From an uncultured bacterium (GTDB lineage Bacteria; Hydrogenedentota; Hydrogenedentia; Hydrogenedentales; CAILVY01), in contig CALEDJ010000033.1 of NCBI GenBank assembly GCA_937951485.1, positions 1 to 58,447 on the forward strand: DNA of 58,447 nucleotides, written 5' to 3'. Of the stretch, positions 18,904-28,312 are shown in pieces (position 1 is the first letter of the stretch; each line of letters opens with the position of its first letter). The notes beneath the pieces are model-generated. The model was given only the letters and a program-made list of their open reading frames with translations. It was not told where the DNA came from and ran no database searches. Made by a program: the position numbers and the translations under genes.

Positions 18904-20277
18904 ATGGAGAACCATTCGGCACTATGTTCCCGTACCCGTCAAAGCATCGGTCGTCGGGCGTTTCTGAAAACCTCGGTACTTGCCGCGGGCGCGGCGTCAT
19001 TTGGCTTCCCGGCGATTGTCCGCGCACAGAATCTTAACGAAAAACTGAATATCGCGCTCATCGGCACAGGCGGTCGCGGTGCGGGCAATCTGGGCGGCGT
19101 GGCTTCGGAAAATATCACTGTGCTGTGTGATGTCTGCGAGAAAAACCTGGAGGGGATTGCGCGTCATTTTCCAAAAGCCCGAAAAGAAAGGGACTTCCGC
19201 AGGGTTTACGATCACCCCCAGGAATTCGACGCGGTTGTCGTAAGCACCACCGAGCACACGCATGCCTTTGCCACCTTGCCGGCCCTGCAGTTGGGCAAGC
19301 ATGTCTATTGCGAGAAACCCTTGACCCACGGCATCTGGGAAGCGCGCGTGATTCGCGAAGCGGCCGCGAACGCCAATGTGGCCACGCAGATGGGAACACA
19401 GATTCACGCGGAAAGCAATTACCGCCGCGTGGTCGAGTTGATCCAGACCGGCGCCATCGGCGCGGTCGGCGAGGTCCATGTTTGGGTGTCGCGTGCGTGG
19501 GGTTGGCACGGCAGCGAAGAAGCGGCGCGCGAAGCCAATGACATTGTATTGGTCCAGGACCGTCCACCCGAGACACATCCCGTTCCACAGACTCTGGACT
19601 GGGATTTGTGGCTGGGGCCGGCCCCGGCGCGTCCGTTCAATGACGTATATGTACCCGGTCCGAAGTGGTATCGCTGGTGGGACTTCGGCAGCGGCACCAT
19701 GTCCGACCTCGGCAGCCACTTCATTGACCTGCCCTTCTGGGCGCTGGACCTGGACTACCCGCTCACCGTCGAAGCCGAAGGGCCTCCCCCCCATCCTGAA
19801 CTTGCGCCCGCCTCGATGCATGTCGCCTTTGAGTACGGTGCGCGCAGCGAACGCGCCCCGCTCAAACTGCATTGGTATCAAGGCCGGAACAAACCCCGAA
19901 TCTGGGAAGAGGGTGGCATCCCCCAATGGGAAAACGGGATTCTCTTCCTGGGAGAAAAGGGCATGTTACTGTCCGACTATGGCAAACATGTCCTGCTGCC
20001 GGAGGACCGGTTCGCCGATTTCCAGCGGCCCGACCCGTTCATTCCTGAATCGCTGGGACACCATGCCGAGTGGCTTCACGCCTGCAAGACCGGCGCGCCG
20101 ACAACCTGCAACTTCGCCTATTCAGGCCTTTTGACGGAAGCCAATCATCTGGGCAATGTGGCATATAGACTGGGGAAGAAACTCGAATGGGATTCGGAAG
20201 CGCTGCGCTGCCCGAATGCCCCCGAAGCGGACCCGCTGATCCGGCGTGAGTATCGCGCGCCCTGGAAGTTGATCTGA
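18904..20277 (+). CDS. Gfo/Idh/MocA oxidoreductase, Tat-exported (GH109-like subgroup)
   Basis: The 457-residue protein has a Tat signal ([21 protein letters not shown]) ending in AQNLNEKLN. The NAD-binding motif is [12 protein letters not shown] and the catalytic-lysine motif is YCEKPLTHG. The segment [17 protein letters not shown] is characteristic of the large planctomycete-type subgroup, distantly related to GH109 alpha-N-acetylgalactosaminidases that use NAD in hydrolysis. It should therefore be either a periplasmic glycoside oxidoreductase or an NAD-dependent glycosidase. GAGGAG lies 8 bases before the ATG. It shares only the fold with the shorter paralogue at 13150. Confidence 0.92.
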   Translation: MENHSALCSRTRQSIGRRAFLKTSVLAAGAASFGFPAIVRAQNLNEKLNIALIGTGGRGAGNLGGVASENITVLCDVCEKNLEGIARHFPKARKERDFRRVYDHPQEFDAVVVSTTEHTHAFATLPALQLGKHVYCEKPLTHGIWEARVIREAAANANVATQMGTQIHAESNYRRVVELIQTGAIGAVGEVHVWVSRAWGWHGSEEAAREANDIVLVQDRPPETHPVPQTLDWDLWLGPAPARPFNDVYVPGPKWYRWWDFGSGTMSDLGSHFIDLPFWALDLDYPLTVEAEGPPPHPELAPASMHVAFEYGARSERAPLKLHWYQGRNKPRIWEEGGIPQWENGILFLGEKGMLLSDYGKHVLLPEDRFADFQRPDPFIPESLGHHAEWLHACKTGAPTTCNFAYSGLLTEANHLGNVAYRLGKKLEWDSEALRCPNAPEADPLIRREYRAPWKLI

Positions 20278-20348
20278 GCGAAACAACTCAATCGAAAGCC
20301 ACCAAAGCGCTTAGCGGAATTCGATGCGCCCGAACGGCGGCCACCAGC

Positions 20349-21689
20349 CTATTCTTTGGACTCAATGCGGTAGAGATGGGTCTTGCTGCGCAGAAACAAC
20401 GCCTTTCCGGAAACCGCCGGAGACGCCAGGCATCCGGATTCGAGATGATTCGAGGCCAGCAATTCAAAAGTTCTGCCGGCGCGCATCACGGTGCTTGTCC
20501 CCTGCATGCTGCTGACATAGATTCGGCCATCGGCGTGAATGGGCGACGCCATGTAGTTGCCGCCGATGCGCTCGCGCCACAGCACTTCGCCCGTCAGGGC
20601 GTCAATGCAGGATGCAATGCCGCTGTTGCTGACCATGAAGATCAGGTCGTCCACCAGCACCGGCGAAGGCTGTTCCGGCACAATTCTGCCCCTTACCCGC
20701 CATACCACATGGGTCTCCGTTACATCGCCTTCCCCGTCCGGGCGTATGGCCCAGAGTTCCGTCTGGTTGTGGCCCGTCGTCACATAGACGAGACCGTGGC
20801 CAAAAAGCGGTCTCGGCGACGACGAATGACCGGCATGACTGGTTTTCCATATCTCCGCCCCCGTACAGGGATCATACGCAAAGCCCGCTTTCGCCCCGAG
20901 ACTGATCAGTTGTTTTCCGCCCGCCCACTCAATCACGATGGGGGTGCAGAAGGCCTTGCGCAAATCACCTTCGTTTCGCGGCAATCCATCTTCATCAAGA
21001 TCGTCCCAGACCGTCGATCGATCCGTCCTCCAGACGGTCTCACCGGTTGTCTTGTCGAGCGCGGCGACATATTGCTGATCAACCCCGTCGAAAGACAGTA
21101 TCAGCAGGTTCTCGTACAACAATGGCGACGAACCGGGTCCCCGGTAATGACGACAGGGCAGGTCGCGCCGCGTCCACAGCACCTCGTTGGTGGCCGTGTC
21201 AAGGCACGCCGTGCCATACGAACCAAAATGCACATAGACACGACCGGGTTCCAACACCGGCGAAGGAGAGGCATATCCGTTGATGTTGTTTCCGAGAGGC
21301 TCCGGGTTTTCCGTTTGAAAAAGCCGCTTGTTGAGCAGTATCCGCCCTGTTTCGATATCCACGCATACAACGTAAGATTCGCGACCGTCCGGGGTGGCGG
21401 CCGTAAGCCAGAGCAGGCCGTCCATGATTACGGGGGACGAATGACCCTCATTGGGAAGCGCTGTTTTCCACGCAATGTTTTCCGTCTCACTCCAGGTCAC
21501 GGGCAGACCGCGCATCTCCGTGCTTCCCGGAGGCTGTGCATTCCCGTTCTTCCACGGACCGCGATAATCCGGCCAGTCAGTCATCGGACATTCCGACGCG
21601 AGCGCTGTGCCATACATCATGGTCAGCGCAACGAATGCCACCGCCGACCACCATGAACGGATCAATGAAACCTGGGAACATCGTCGCAT
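20349..21689 (-). CDS. PQQ-type beta-propeller repeat protein, secreted
   Basis: The 446-residue protein has an N-terminal signal (VAFVALTMMYGTALA), then WPDYRGPWKNGNA, the usual opening of planctomycete PQQ-like propellers. About seven blades follow with repeated GxxxWxT-type tryptophan motifs (TNEVLWTRRD, TGETVWRTDR, TGAEIWKTSH, TGEVLWRERI). It resembles the non-catalytic BamB-like members. No cysteine pair or calcium-site motif of quinoprotein dehydrogenases was seen. AGGGAGA before the ATG at 21689 excludes the longer upstream frame, which runs into a dispersed repeat. It is convergent with the Gfo/Idh/MocA gene. Confidence 0.88.
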   Translation of the reverse strand: MRRCSQVSLIRSWWSAVAFVALTMMYGTALASECPMTDWPDYRGPWKNGNAQPPGSTEMRGLPVTWSETENIAWKTALPNEGHSSPVIMDGLLWLTAATPDGRESYVVCVDIETGRILLNKRLFQTENPEPLGNNINGYASPSPVLEPGRVYVHFGSYGTACLDTATNEVLWTRRDLPCRHYRGPGSSPLLYENLLILSFDGVDQQYVAALDKTTGETVWRTDRSTVWDDLDEDGLPRNEGDLRKAFCTPIVIEWAGGKQLISLGAKAGFAYDPCTGAEIWKTSHAGHSSSPRPLFGHGLVYVTTGHNQTELWAIRPDGEGDVTETHVVWRVRGRIVPEQPSPVLVDDLIFMVSNSGIASCIDALTGEVLWRERIGGNYMASPIHADGRIYVSSMQGTSTVMRAGRTFELLASNHLESGCLASPAVSGKALFLRSKTHLYRIESKE

Positions 21690-21720
21690 GAAAACATCTC
21701 CCTGGCTAAGGACATGTGTA

Positions 21721-21769
21721 ACATTTTGGCCGGCTGAAGCAATTACTGCACTTAACTCCGTCATTGCGA
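21721..21769 (+). repeat. Dispersed repeat module 1, copy A
   Basis: ACATTTTGGCCGGCTGAAGC and the following bases to CGTCATTGCGAG match 28105-28153 with few substitutions. In both places the module runs straight into a CATTGCGA repeat. Confidence 0.75.
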
Positions 21770-21836
21770 GTCCCACACCGCCTTCGGCGGCAATTCGCTG
21801 AAGAAAGGAAACGCACTTTCTCAGCAATGCAACAAT
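21761..21836 (-). repeat. Dispersed repeat module 3, copy A
   Basis: Read on the minus strand, this segment (GAGAAAGTGCGTTTCCTTTC onward to GTGGGACTCGCAATGA) matches 47490-47566 over about 75 bases with few mismatches. The two copies are inverted relative to each other. No gene in either copy accounts for the conservation. Confidence 0.8.
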
Positions 21837-21866
21837 CTGAATCTACCCGCCAACCCGGCATCCTCA

Positions 21867-21945
21867 TCATTGCGAGCGAAGCGAAGCAATCTCGGACATC
21901 CTGAGGCCGCCCTTATTTCAGATTGCTTCGTTCAACGGCGCACTG
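21867..21945 (+). repeat. Palindromic CATTGCGA-type repeat, copy A
   Basis: TCATTGCGAGCGAAGCGAAG opens an imperfect inverted repeat whose arms AGCGAAGCAATCT and AGATTGCTTCGTT face each other. Related elements are at 28145 and 47366. The structure is that of a small non-coding MITE or extragenic palindrome. Confidence 0.8.
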
Positions 21946-21965
21946 ACGAAAAGAAAGTGGTATTT

Positions 21966-21997
21966 GTGTTGATTCCAAAGGTTACGCCAGTCGGCCG
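21966..21997 (+). repeat. Dispersed repeat module 4, copy A
   Basis: GTGTTGATTCCAAAGGTTAC followed by GCCAGTCGGC matches 47584-47615 with four differences, in the same orientation and also next to modules 2 and 3. Confidence 0.7.
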
Positions 21998-22372
21998 GAA
22001 TGTTACGGATATGTGAATATGAACGCCCTTCATGCCGAATCCTGTTGCGATTCCGGACCCGTTTGACGCGGCGGCAGGAAGTCCTATTTGATTATGGCGG
22101 GCGCATACCAACACCCTGCATTCCCGAATCAATCTCAGTCGTATTATAACAACTCCACAGAAAAAAGCCGAATTTTCGACAAATTGCTCGTTGCTGTTCG
22201 GTTAAGAAAAATTTCCGTGTGTCCAGAGTCAATGGTTTCAACAAGTTCGACGGACGCTCGAACCATTCCGGATTCCCGCTTGCGCGGAAATCCGGCCATA
22301 TACAAGATCATACTCACCGAACACGAATTCTGTGGTATGATTTTCGGGCCTACGCATGTTCAAGGAGAACCT

Positions 22373-22825
22373 ATGACCAAATCGAAAAAATGCATTTTCT
22401 GTGAGATCGTGGCGGGCAGGGAAAACTCGCACAAGATTTACGAAGACGAACTTTCCCTGTGCATCCTGGACATCAATCCTTTTACAGAGGGCCACTGCCT
22501 GATAATCCCCAAACGTCATGTGCCCTGGTGGCATGATCTGAATGACCAGGAGATCGAGAGCCTGTTCAAGACCGCCCGGACCGTTGCGAAAAGGATGCTC
22601 AAGGAATACAAGGTTGATTTCATCTGCATGTATGCCCGAGGACGGCGTATCCCGCACACGCACATATTCCTGGTCCCAACCGCCAGCGACGATCTGCTCG
22701 ACCGTTTCTTCAACGCACTGGAAAAATTCCAGGAATCGCCGCCTGTTCTGATTCGACATCGAAGCGCCGCCGCTCTCAAGCGCACAGCCCAGCGCTTGCG
22801 AAAAAAGGGGGGCGGAAAGAAATAA
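22373..22825 (+). CDS. HIT-family protein with altered active-site triad
   Basis: The 150-residue cytosolic protein has the HIT-fold opening KCIFCEIVAGR, then LCILDINPFTEGHCLIIPKRH. The signature region reads RRIPHTHIFLVP: His95 and the presumed nucleophile His97 are present, but the third His of the HxHxH motif is replaced by Phe99. HIT hydrolases and transferases act on nucleotide phosphoramidates or dinucleoside polyphosphates. AAGGAG before the ATG at 22373 sets the start. The C-terminus is unusually basic (LKRTAQRLRKKGGGKK), which could favour nucleic-acid binding. Confidence 0.92.
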   Translation: MTKSKKCIFCEIVAGRENSHKIYEDELSLCILDINPFTEGHCLIIPKRHVPWWHDLNDQEIESLFKTARTVAKRMLKEYKVDFICMYARGRRIPHTHIFLVPTASDDLLDRFFNALEKFQESPPVLIRHRSAAALKRTAQRLRKKGGGKK

Positions 22826-23011
22826 CGTTTCAGGGATCGCGTGAAGGAACGGAATCACGGTCCGCATCTGCCATGAGAATCGAGGCATCGGCTGCATGGA
22901 ACGCCCCTTTGGTGACAATCCTTATCGGTTGCTCCCGCTTTTGCCGACACAGATTGCGACTTGCAGCGATATTGCCTTATGGTGTCTCCAATTGGAATGG
23001 AAGGTTCCCCC

Positions 23012-25054
23012 ATGCACAAGAAGAGCATTATCTTTGTGTGTCTCGCCGCAGTCCAACTGATCAGTCTCTTCGCTTTCGCTCAGGACGAATTTCACGTGCT
23101 GCTGGAAACGGTCGGCGGCGTTCCGCCGAATGAAATGATGCAGGAGCACTTGATCGGCCTGATTGACCGTGAGTGGGACCGCTGGAAAAGCGATTACGAA
23201 ATGCGCACAACGCCGGAGGCCGTCGCCGAGTATCAGCATCGGCTGCATGACCTGTTCATGGACGCGATTGGCGGGCTCCCGGAACGCACGCCGCTCAATC
23301 CCCGGATTGTCGGCGTAATCGAACGAGAGGGCTACCGCGTGGAGAAGGTCCTGTTCGAGAGCAGGCCGCAATTCCACGTCAGCGCGGCACTCTTCATGCC
23401 TGACCCGGCCCGATTTCCGCCGCCCTATCCGGGCGTGCTTGTTCCCTGCGGCCACGCGCGGCCGGCCAAGGCACATGACGAATATCAGCGCATGGGCGCC
23501 CTGCTTGCCCTGAACGGCATGGCGGCGCTGGTATATGACCCGATCGATCAGGGAGAACGGATGCAAATGCTGGATGCCGAAGGCCGCCCGATCGCATGGG
23601 GAACGCATGCCCACACCCTTTTCGGCGCGGCCTGTATTCTCCTCGGACTGAACACGGCAACGTTTGAAATCTGGGACGGAATGCGCGCCATTGACTACCT
23701 GCAGTCCCGGCCTGAGGTGGACGCCGATCGCATCGGGTGCACGGGCAACAGCGGCGGCGGGACGCAGACCTCGTATATCATGGCGCTTGATGAACGTATC
23801 AAGGCCGCGGCGCCAAGTTGCTATCTGCACTACCAGGCCGTGCAACTGCGCAAAGCCCCGGGGGATGCCGAACAGAATATTTTCGGCCAGATGGCAATCG
23901 GTCTTGACCACCCCGATTTCATCATGATGCGCGCGCCGATGCCCGTGTTGATTTGCGCCGCCACGAAGGACTTTTTCGACATCAACGCAACATGGGAAAC
24001 GTTTCGTTTCGCCAAGCGGCTTTATACGCGAACAGGGTTCCCGGAACGCATGGACATCCTCGAAAACGACGCCGAACACAACTACAACAGGACGCAGCGG
24101 GAAGGCGTGGCCCGGTGGATGTCGCGCTGGCTGCTCGAGAAGGATCAGCCCATCATTGAACCCGAAATCGAACTGATTGATGAAAAGGACATGTGGTGCA
24201 GCCCCCGGGGCCAGGTCATGCTGATCGAAGGCGCGCGGTCGGCCTATGACTTCCTGGAGGCAGAAGAAAACGCGCTCATGATCAGACGACAGGCACGCTG
24301 GCGCTCCGAGGACCACATGCGATTACTCGAGGAGGCCCGACAGGTCGCAGGCGTCCGCCCATTGGCCGGTCTGCCCGAACCGGAAGTGCAGTCCCTTGGC
24401 GAAGAGGCACTTTCGGAATATGTGATCGAAAAACTCATCTTCACGCCCGAACCCGGCATCGTACTGCCCGCCGTCATGTTCAAACCGCCCGAACCAAGGG
24501 TTGGTGAAGTCTTCCTGGTCGTCTCTGAAAACGGCAAGGCAGATGCCGCGCGAAACGGGGGACCGGTCTTTACACTGGTGAAACAGGGATACAATGTCCT
24601 CGCCGTAGACGTGCGTGGAACCGGTGAAACAACGCCCGTGCCGTATCAGGATTTGGGAAAAGGTGTGGGAGAGCACTGGGTTGACTACTTCCGCGCGTAC
24701 GTCCTTGGGCGTTCGTATGTGGGCATGCGCGCAGAAGACGTTCTTGTATGCGCCCGGTATTTGAAGACACAAGGTCAGGCCGTGCATCTCGTTGCCCTGG
24801 GGAATGTGGGCGTACCCGCGCTGCATGCCGCCGCTTTCGAACAGGAATTGTTTGCCTCGGTGAAACTTTCAGGCACGCTGGTCTCATGGTCCAATGTAAT
24901 TCACATGAAACCCACCCACAACCAACTCATCAACGCCGTGCATGGGGCGCTGAAGGTGTATGATCTTCCGGATTTGGCCGACACCCTTGGCCGGAAACTC
25001 ACCCTGGAACATCCCCACGATGCGCAAGGCAAACCAATCATTGGCGGCGCATAG
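23012..25054 (+). CDS. Secreted tandem alpha/beta-hydrolase (acetyl-xylan-esterase-like)
   Basis: The 680-residue protein has a signal peptide (SIIFVCLAAVQLISLFAFA). Residues about 90-390 form an alpha/beta-hydrolase of the acetyl-xylan-esterase/Abhydrolase_7 type. The nucleophile Ser247 is in CTGNSGGG, the region KDFFDI holds the likely acid, and the His is in NDAEHNYN. Residues about 470-650 repeat the fold (LVVSENGKADA, VDVRGTGET), but the elbow is ALGNVGVP, with Val in place of Ser. The second domain is probably non-catalytic. GGAAGG precedes the chosen ATG. It probably de-esterifies glycans outside the cell. It is convergent with the HzsA-like gene, 18 bases apart. Confidence 0.85.
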   Translation: MHKKSIIFVCLAAVQLISLFAFAQDEFHVLLETVGGVPPNEMMQEHLIGLIDREWDRWKSDYEMRTTPEAVAEYQHRLHDLFMDAIGGLPERTPLNPRIVGVIEREGYRVEKVLFESRPQFHVSAALFMPDPARFPPPYPGVLVPCGHARPAKAHDEYQRMGALLALNGMAALVYDPIDQGERMQMLDAEGRPIAWGTHAHTLFGAACILLGLNTATFEIWDGMRAIDYLQSRPEVDADRIGCTGNSGGGTQTSYIMALDERIKAAAPSCYLHYQAVQLRKAPGDAEQNIFGQMAIGLDHPDFIMMRAPMPVLICAATKDFFDINATWETFRFAKRLYTRTGFPERMDILENDAEHNYNRTQREGVARWMSRWLLEKDQPIIEPEIELIDEKDMWCSPRGQVMLIEGARSAYDFLEAEENALMIRRQARWRSEDHMRLLEEARQVAGVRPLAGLPEPEVQSLGEEALSEYVIEKLIFTPEPGIVLPAVMFKPPEPRVGEVFLVVSENGKADAARNGGPVFTLVKQGYNVLAVDVRGTGETTPVPYQDLGKGVGEHWVDYFRAYVLGRSYVGMRAEDVLVCARYLKTQGQAVHLVALGNVGVPALHAAAFEQELFASVKLSGTLVSWSNVIHMKPTHNQLINAVHGALKVYDLPDLADTLGRKLTLEHPHDAQGKPIIGGA

Positions 25055-25072
25055 ACCCTTGTGGCAAAGCCC

Positions 25073-27964
25073 TTATTCCAACGCCGGGCCGTCAATGCGC
25101 TCGCCCAGAAGTTGCCGTGCCTGGTCCTGTGGGTCGAAAGTGCCATAGAACAGTGCGTTGGCGTCCATCCAGGTGACGAGGCGTTCCATGTCTTCATCGC
25201 TGAGGCGGACGTCCTGATGCCCTTGCAGCAGCATGTCCATGAGGCGGCTGGCAATTGCGCCGAAACGGCCTGGTCGGGTCTTGGGTTCGTCGTTGGTTTC
25301 CGGGGTGCTCCACGCCGTAAAGGGGACCATCGGCGCGAGCGCGTTGTAGGACTTCGAATAACGCCCTTCCGGCTCGCCGGTCAACACCAGCGCCCGTCCT
25401 TCCGGGCCTTTGGGATGTTCCCCGCCGTGGCACCGGACGCAGTGCTTGTCGAGCACAGGCTGAACCAGCAATGGATAACTGAACGGGTTTGATCCATCCG
25501 GACCCGGCGTAATTCTGGAGGGTTCCCGCTGCGCGGCGAGGGTTGGGCGCATAACGGCCGGGGCGCTCGACCGTTGTTCATGGCACCCGACACATGACGC
25601 CCTCTCCCCCGGCTGCAGATAGGTCAGGCTGCGCATGGTCTGAACAGCGCGGCCCCGCTCGTCAATGGCCTGAAACAAAAGGGGAACACGCGCAGGCGCG
25701 CGAAAGTACGCCGAACCATCCGCTTCAACGGGCACCGTGCCGATCACCTGCTTGCCGGGAGAGGCGTTGGGCAGGCCGACAGTGGGATCATTCGCGTGCG
25801 GCGTGGTCTTGGGCAGCACCTGCACGATGCGCAGGCGTTTCACCGAGTTTTCGGGCAGTTCATAGTTGCTGATGTAAACGTTCTGCAAATAGAAGATTCC
25901 CTCCTCCCCCAGCAACTCGTCCCGCATCGAAGGAATAATGGGCGGCCTCGTGCGCGGCCGCAGTGGCACCGGCCACAGGCTCGAAATGTTGAGGTCGCGG
26001 TAAATCAGTTCGCGGTTGCCGAAGGCATCCGCGAGATACAGGCCGAACATGTTCGCCTTGTTCGAGTCCGGCTCGCCGATAAGCGGGTCAAAACTGTAAG
26101 CGACCAGAAACAAGGTTTCCGAGAGTGGATAGGGGCTTCGATAACAATGTCCGGGCCAGCGCCGCGCCTCTTCAGGCGTCTCATATTCCTTGGGGCTTCC
26201 CGGCGCATGCCAGCCCACCGGCGGCACGTACGTTTCGCTTTCGGGGAACGGCGCGTCCGGCGTCAGCCGACACAGTGGTTCCAGGCCGTCCACCCCTTTC
26301 GTTCTATCCACAAGGATGATTGACCCGGCCGTCATTGCATGATGCGCCGCAGCGGTCGCCATGACCAACGGCGATCCGGGGACCTGCCGGGCCTCCCACA
26401 CGCCCACCGGATTGAACGTGTTGTTGCCGTAATAGGCCATCACCGCCGATCCGTCCGGGCGCGCCGCCCAGAGTTGCTGGTAGTGAACGGCATCGCGGTC
26501 AACATAGTCCCATCGCGTGTAAATAACCCTGCCATCAGCGAGCACCGACGGGTCCCACTCATGGGTCTCATGGAAAGATATGGGATGCGGATTCCCGCCG
26601 TCCGCATCGGCCAGCGCAAGCGTGTACACATCGCACGGACCGCGCCCGCAGCGATGAAATCCACCCCGGCGCGTCGAAATGAAAACGATTTTGCCGTCCG
26701 GCAGTTCGCAGGGCGAGAAATCGTCGGAAGGCCCATCCGTCAATTGCCGCAATTCCGACCCGTCAGGACGAATCGCATACAAGTGATACCGCCGATCGCG
26801 ATACGGTTCCAGGTTGTCCCACTCGGGCACTGTGGGCGCCTCGCAAAAGGCAAACAGGATACGGTCGGCGTCATAACTCACTTCAGGCTGCATGTAACTG
26901 CCTTCCCGCAGCAGCCCCGAAGTCAGCGAACGGCAGGCCATGGACGCGCCCGGGCGTTCCAGCACAAACAGCCCGCCGCCGGGTCTGGCGCACCGCCCGT
27001 AGTACTGCGTCAGTTGATGACTGAAAAACGAGGGCACGTGCTTGGCAAACACCAGCGGGCCGGTATGCGCGGTCGGATTTGCGAACATGACGCGCCGCCG
27101 CAACTCATGGACCTCCAGCCACAACCGCTCCCAGCGGGGGTCGTCGTTCTCCGGCCCCAGCCGCACGAGTTCTGCGAACGCCCGCTCCATCTCGCGCCAC
27201 GCACGCAGCAAATCATTCAGCCCGTCGTCGCTCTTGTCCAAACCGGCCATGAGGGCGCTGCCCTGCTGCAGCGTCCGCGCAATGGCCCGCACGAATGGCA
27301 CCGCCTCACGCTCGGTTTCGATGCCGTCCCGCATCCGCCAGTCCCATTCCACAAGCACCCATTCCATCCCCGGACGCAGCGCCGGCAACTCAGGAGGCGG
27401 GAAAATCTCCGTGGCAGGCGACGCGGGCATTACAGAAATGGACCGCGTATCCCCACCGCCAACCAGCCGTATCCTGCGCCATCTCACCACCGATTCACCC
27501 GGCCCGGCAATGGTCGTCATGCGAAGACGACCGTCTTGCAGCGGCTTTTCCACTTGCGCACGGAGCAACTCTGCATCGCCCGCAACAATCTCTTGCGGCA
27601 TTCCCGTGTCATCAAATGAGAAAACGACCTGCGCCGCCTCCCCTTGCACGACCTCCACTTCGGCCTGCGCCACAATGCCGGCCGCCGCGTTGATGACGGG
27701 AACCTCGACCTCGACCTGCTCCCCTTCCCGGACGCACACCGCGAACGCCTCGCGTCCAAACGAAGCCACCTGAGGCCCAGAACCGTCCGCAATCAGTGAG
27801 AATCCGCACACCGCCGAACTGGGCACGGGAGCAGACGCTCCGCAAAGCAAAACCTGCGGCTCGCCGAAAGACAAACCGGCGTCTGCGTGTCCCATCAAGG
27901 AAACACCGACACACAGCACGGATACAATCAAGACCAACACGCCTGCAAACAATTCCACGCGCAT
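25073..27964 (-). CDS. HzsA-like propeller protein with two CxxCH motifs
   Basis: The 963-residue exported protein is related to the hydrazine synthase alpha-subunit family. An N-terminal signal segment is followed by a beta-rich domain, a coiled middle (residues 250-320) and a PD40/TolB-like propeller (GSELRQLTDGPSDD, then KIVFISTRRGGFHRCG). The C-terminus carries CVGCH near residue 791 and CVRCH near 842, attachment sites for two c-type haems. GGGAG before the ATG at 27964 supports the start. No HzsB/HzsC genes are nearby, so an anammox role is not indicated. These proteins are widespread in PVC-like bacteria with unknown reactions. A paralogue lies at 36661-39216. Confidence 0.88.
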   Translation of the reverse strand: MRVELFAGVLVLIVSVLCVGVSLMGHADAGLSFGEPQVLLCGASAPVPSSAVCGFSLIADGSGPQVASFGREAFAVCVREGEQVEVEVPVINAAAGIVAQAEVEVVQGEAAQVVFSFDDTGMPQEIVAGDAELLRAQVEKPLQDGRLRMTTIAGPGESVVRWRRIRLVGGGDTRSISVMPASPATEIFPPPELPALRPGMEWVLVEWDWRMRDGIETEREAVPFVRAIARTLQQGSALMAGLDKSDDGLNDLLRAWREMERAFAELVRLGPENDDPRWERLWLEVHELRRRVMFANPTAHTGPLVFAKHVPSFFSHQLTQYYGRCARPGGGLFVLERPGASMACRSLTSGLLREGSYMQPEVSYDADRILFAFCEAPTVPEWDNLEPYRDRRYHLYAIRPDGSELRQLTDGPSDDFSPCELPDGKIVFISTRRGGFHRCGRGPCDVYTLALADADGGNPHPISFHETHEWDPSVLADGRVIYTRWDYVDRDAVHYQQLWAARPDGSAVMAYYGNNTFNPVGVWEARQVPGSPLVMATAAAHHAMTAGSIILVDRTKGVDGLEPLCRLTPDAPFPESETYVPPVGWHAPGSPKEYETPEEARRWPGHCYRSPYPLSETLFLVAYSFDPLIGEPDSNKANMFGLYLADAFGNRELIYRDLNISSLWPVPLRPRTRPPIIPSMRDELLGEEGIFYLQNVYISNYELPENSVKRLRIVQVLPKTTPHANDPTVGLPNASPGKQVIGTVPVEADGSAYFRAPARVPLLFQAIDERGRAVQTMRSLTYLQPGERASCVGCHEQRSSAPAVMRPTLAAQREPSRITPGPDGSNPFSYPLLVQPVLDKHCVRCHGGEHPKGPEGRALVLTGEPEGRYSKSYNALAPMVPFTAWSTPETNDEPKTRPGRFGAIASRLMDMLLQGHQDVRLSDEDMERLVTWMDANALFYGTFDPQDQARQLLGERIDGPALE

Positions 27965-28067
27965 GCCGAACTCCCACGCTGTTGTCTGCCGCAGATTTAT
28001 TGAAAACGGATACATCCGCTTTCACCCGGCCACCCTGCAGCCCGGCTGTTCAGGAAAACCTGTGAAA

Positions 28068-28085
28068 GCGGTGGCAAGCCACCGC
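28068..28085 (+). repeat. Short perfect hairpin
   Basis: GCGGTGGC and GCCACCGC form an 8-bp stem with a two-base AA loop. It sits between the HzsA-like start and repeat module 1 and has no T-run, so it is more likely an extragenic palindrome than a terminator. Confidence 0.5.
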
Positions 28086-28104
28086 AATCCAAAAGAAAGC
28101 AGTG

Positions 28105-28153
28105 ACATTTTAGCCGATTGAAGCGATTATTGCTCATAACCCCGTCATTGCGA
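28105..28153 (+). repeat. Dispersed repeat module 1, copy B
   Basis: ACATTTTAGCCGATTGAAGC and the following bases match 21721-21769 in the same orientation. Confidence 0.75.
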
Positions 28154-28246
28154 TCGAAGCGAAGCATGGCGCGGCAATCTGGATACCAGCACGTCTCAGG
28201 TTGCTTCGGTCGGCGGCGCTGTACGCCAATTCGTTCGCAATGACAG
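28145..28246 (+). repeat. Palindromic CATTGCGA-type repeat, copy B
   Basis: The element begins TCATTGCGATCGAAGCGAAG and ends TTCGTTCGCAATGACA, so its ends are inverted repeats. Internal GCGGCAATCTGGATAC is shared with the copy at 47366. It directly precedes the SGNH-hydrolase remnant. Confidence 0.85.
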
Positions 28247-28312
28247 GGTTATGTATATGCCCTATCGGAATAATACGTAATTGCATTTATCAAACAGTGC
28301 GCCATGCAATTG

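Larger units (their letters stand above)
21690..22372. other. Repeat-rich intergenic region
   Basis: This 683-base spacer lies between divergent genes. It is mostly built from the dispersed repeat modules at 21721-21997. At 22268-22295 there is an imperfect 11-bp hairpin (arms CCGGATTCCCG and CGGAAATCCGG, one mismatch) of the extragenic-palindrome kind. No coding sequence is supported before the HIT gene. Confidence 0.6.

Noticed and set aside
21741-22000. Possible CRISPR-like repeat cluster in the intergenic mosaic
   Set aside because: The repeats are not regularly spaced, are not identical, and recur at distant sites. They are dispersed elements, not an array.
26339-27619. 426-codon plus-strand ORF opposite the first HzsA-like gene
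   Set aside because: Histidine/arginine-rich antisense shadow with no start signal.
25073-27964. Anammox hydrazine synthase
   Set aside because: Only an alpha-like subunit is present and the surrounding genes concern glycan metabolism, so the specific enzyme name was not used.
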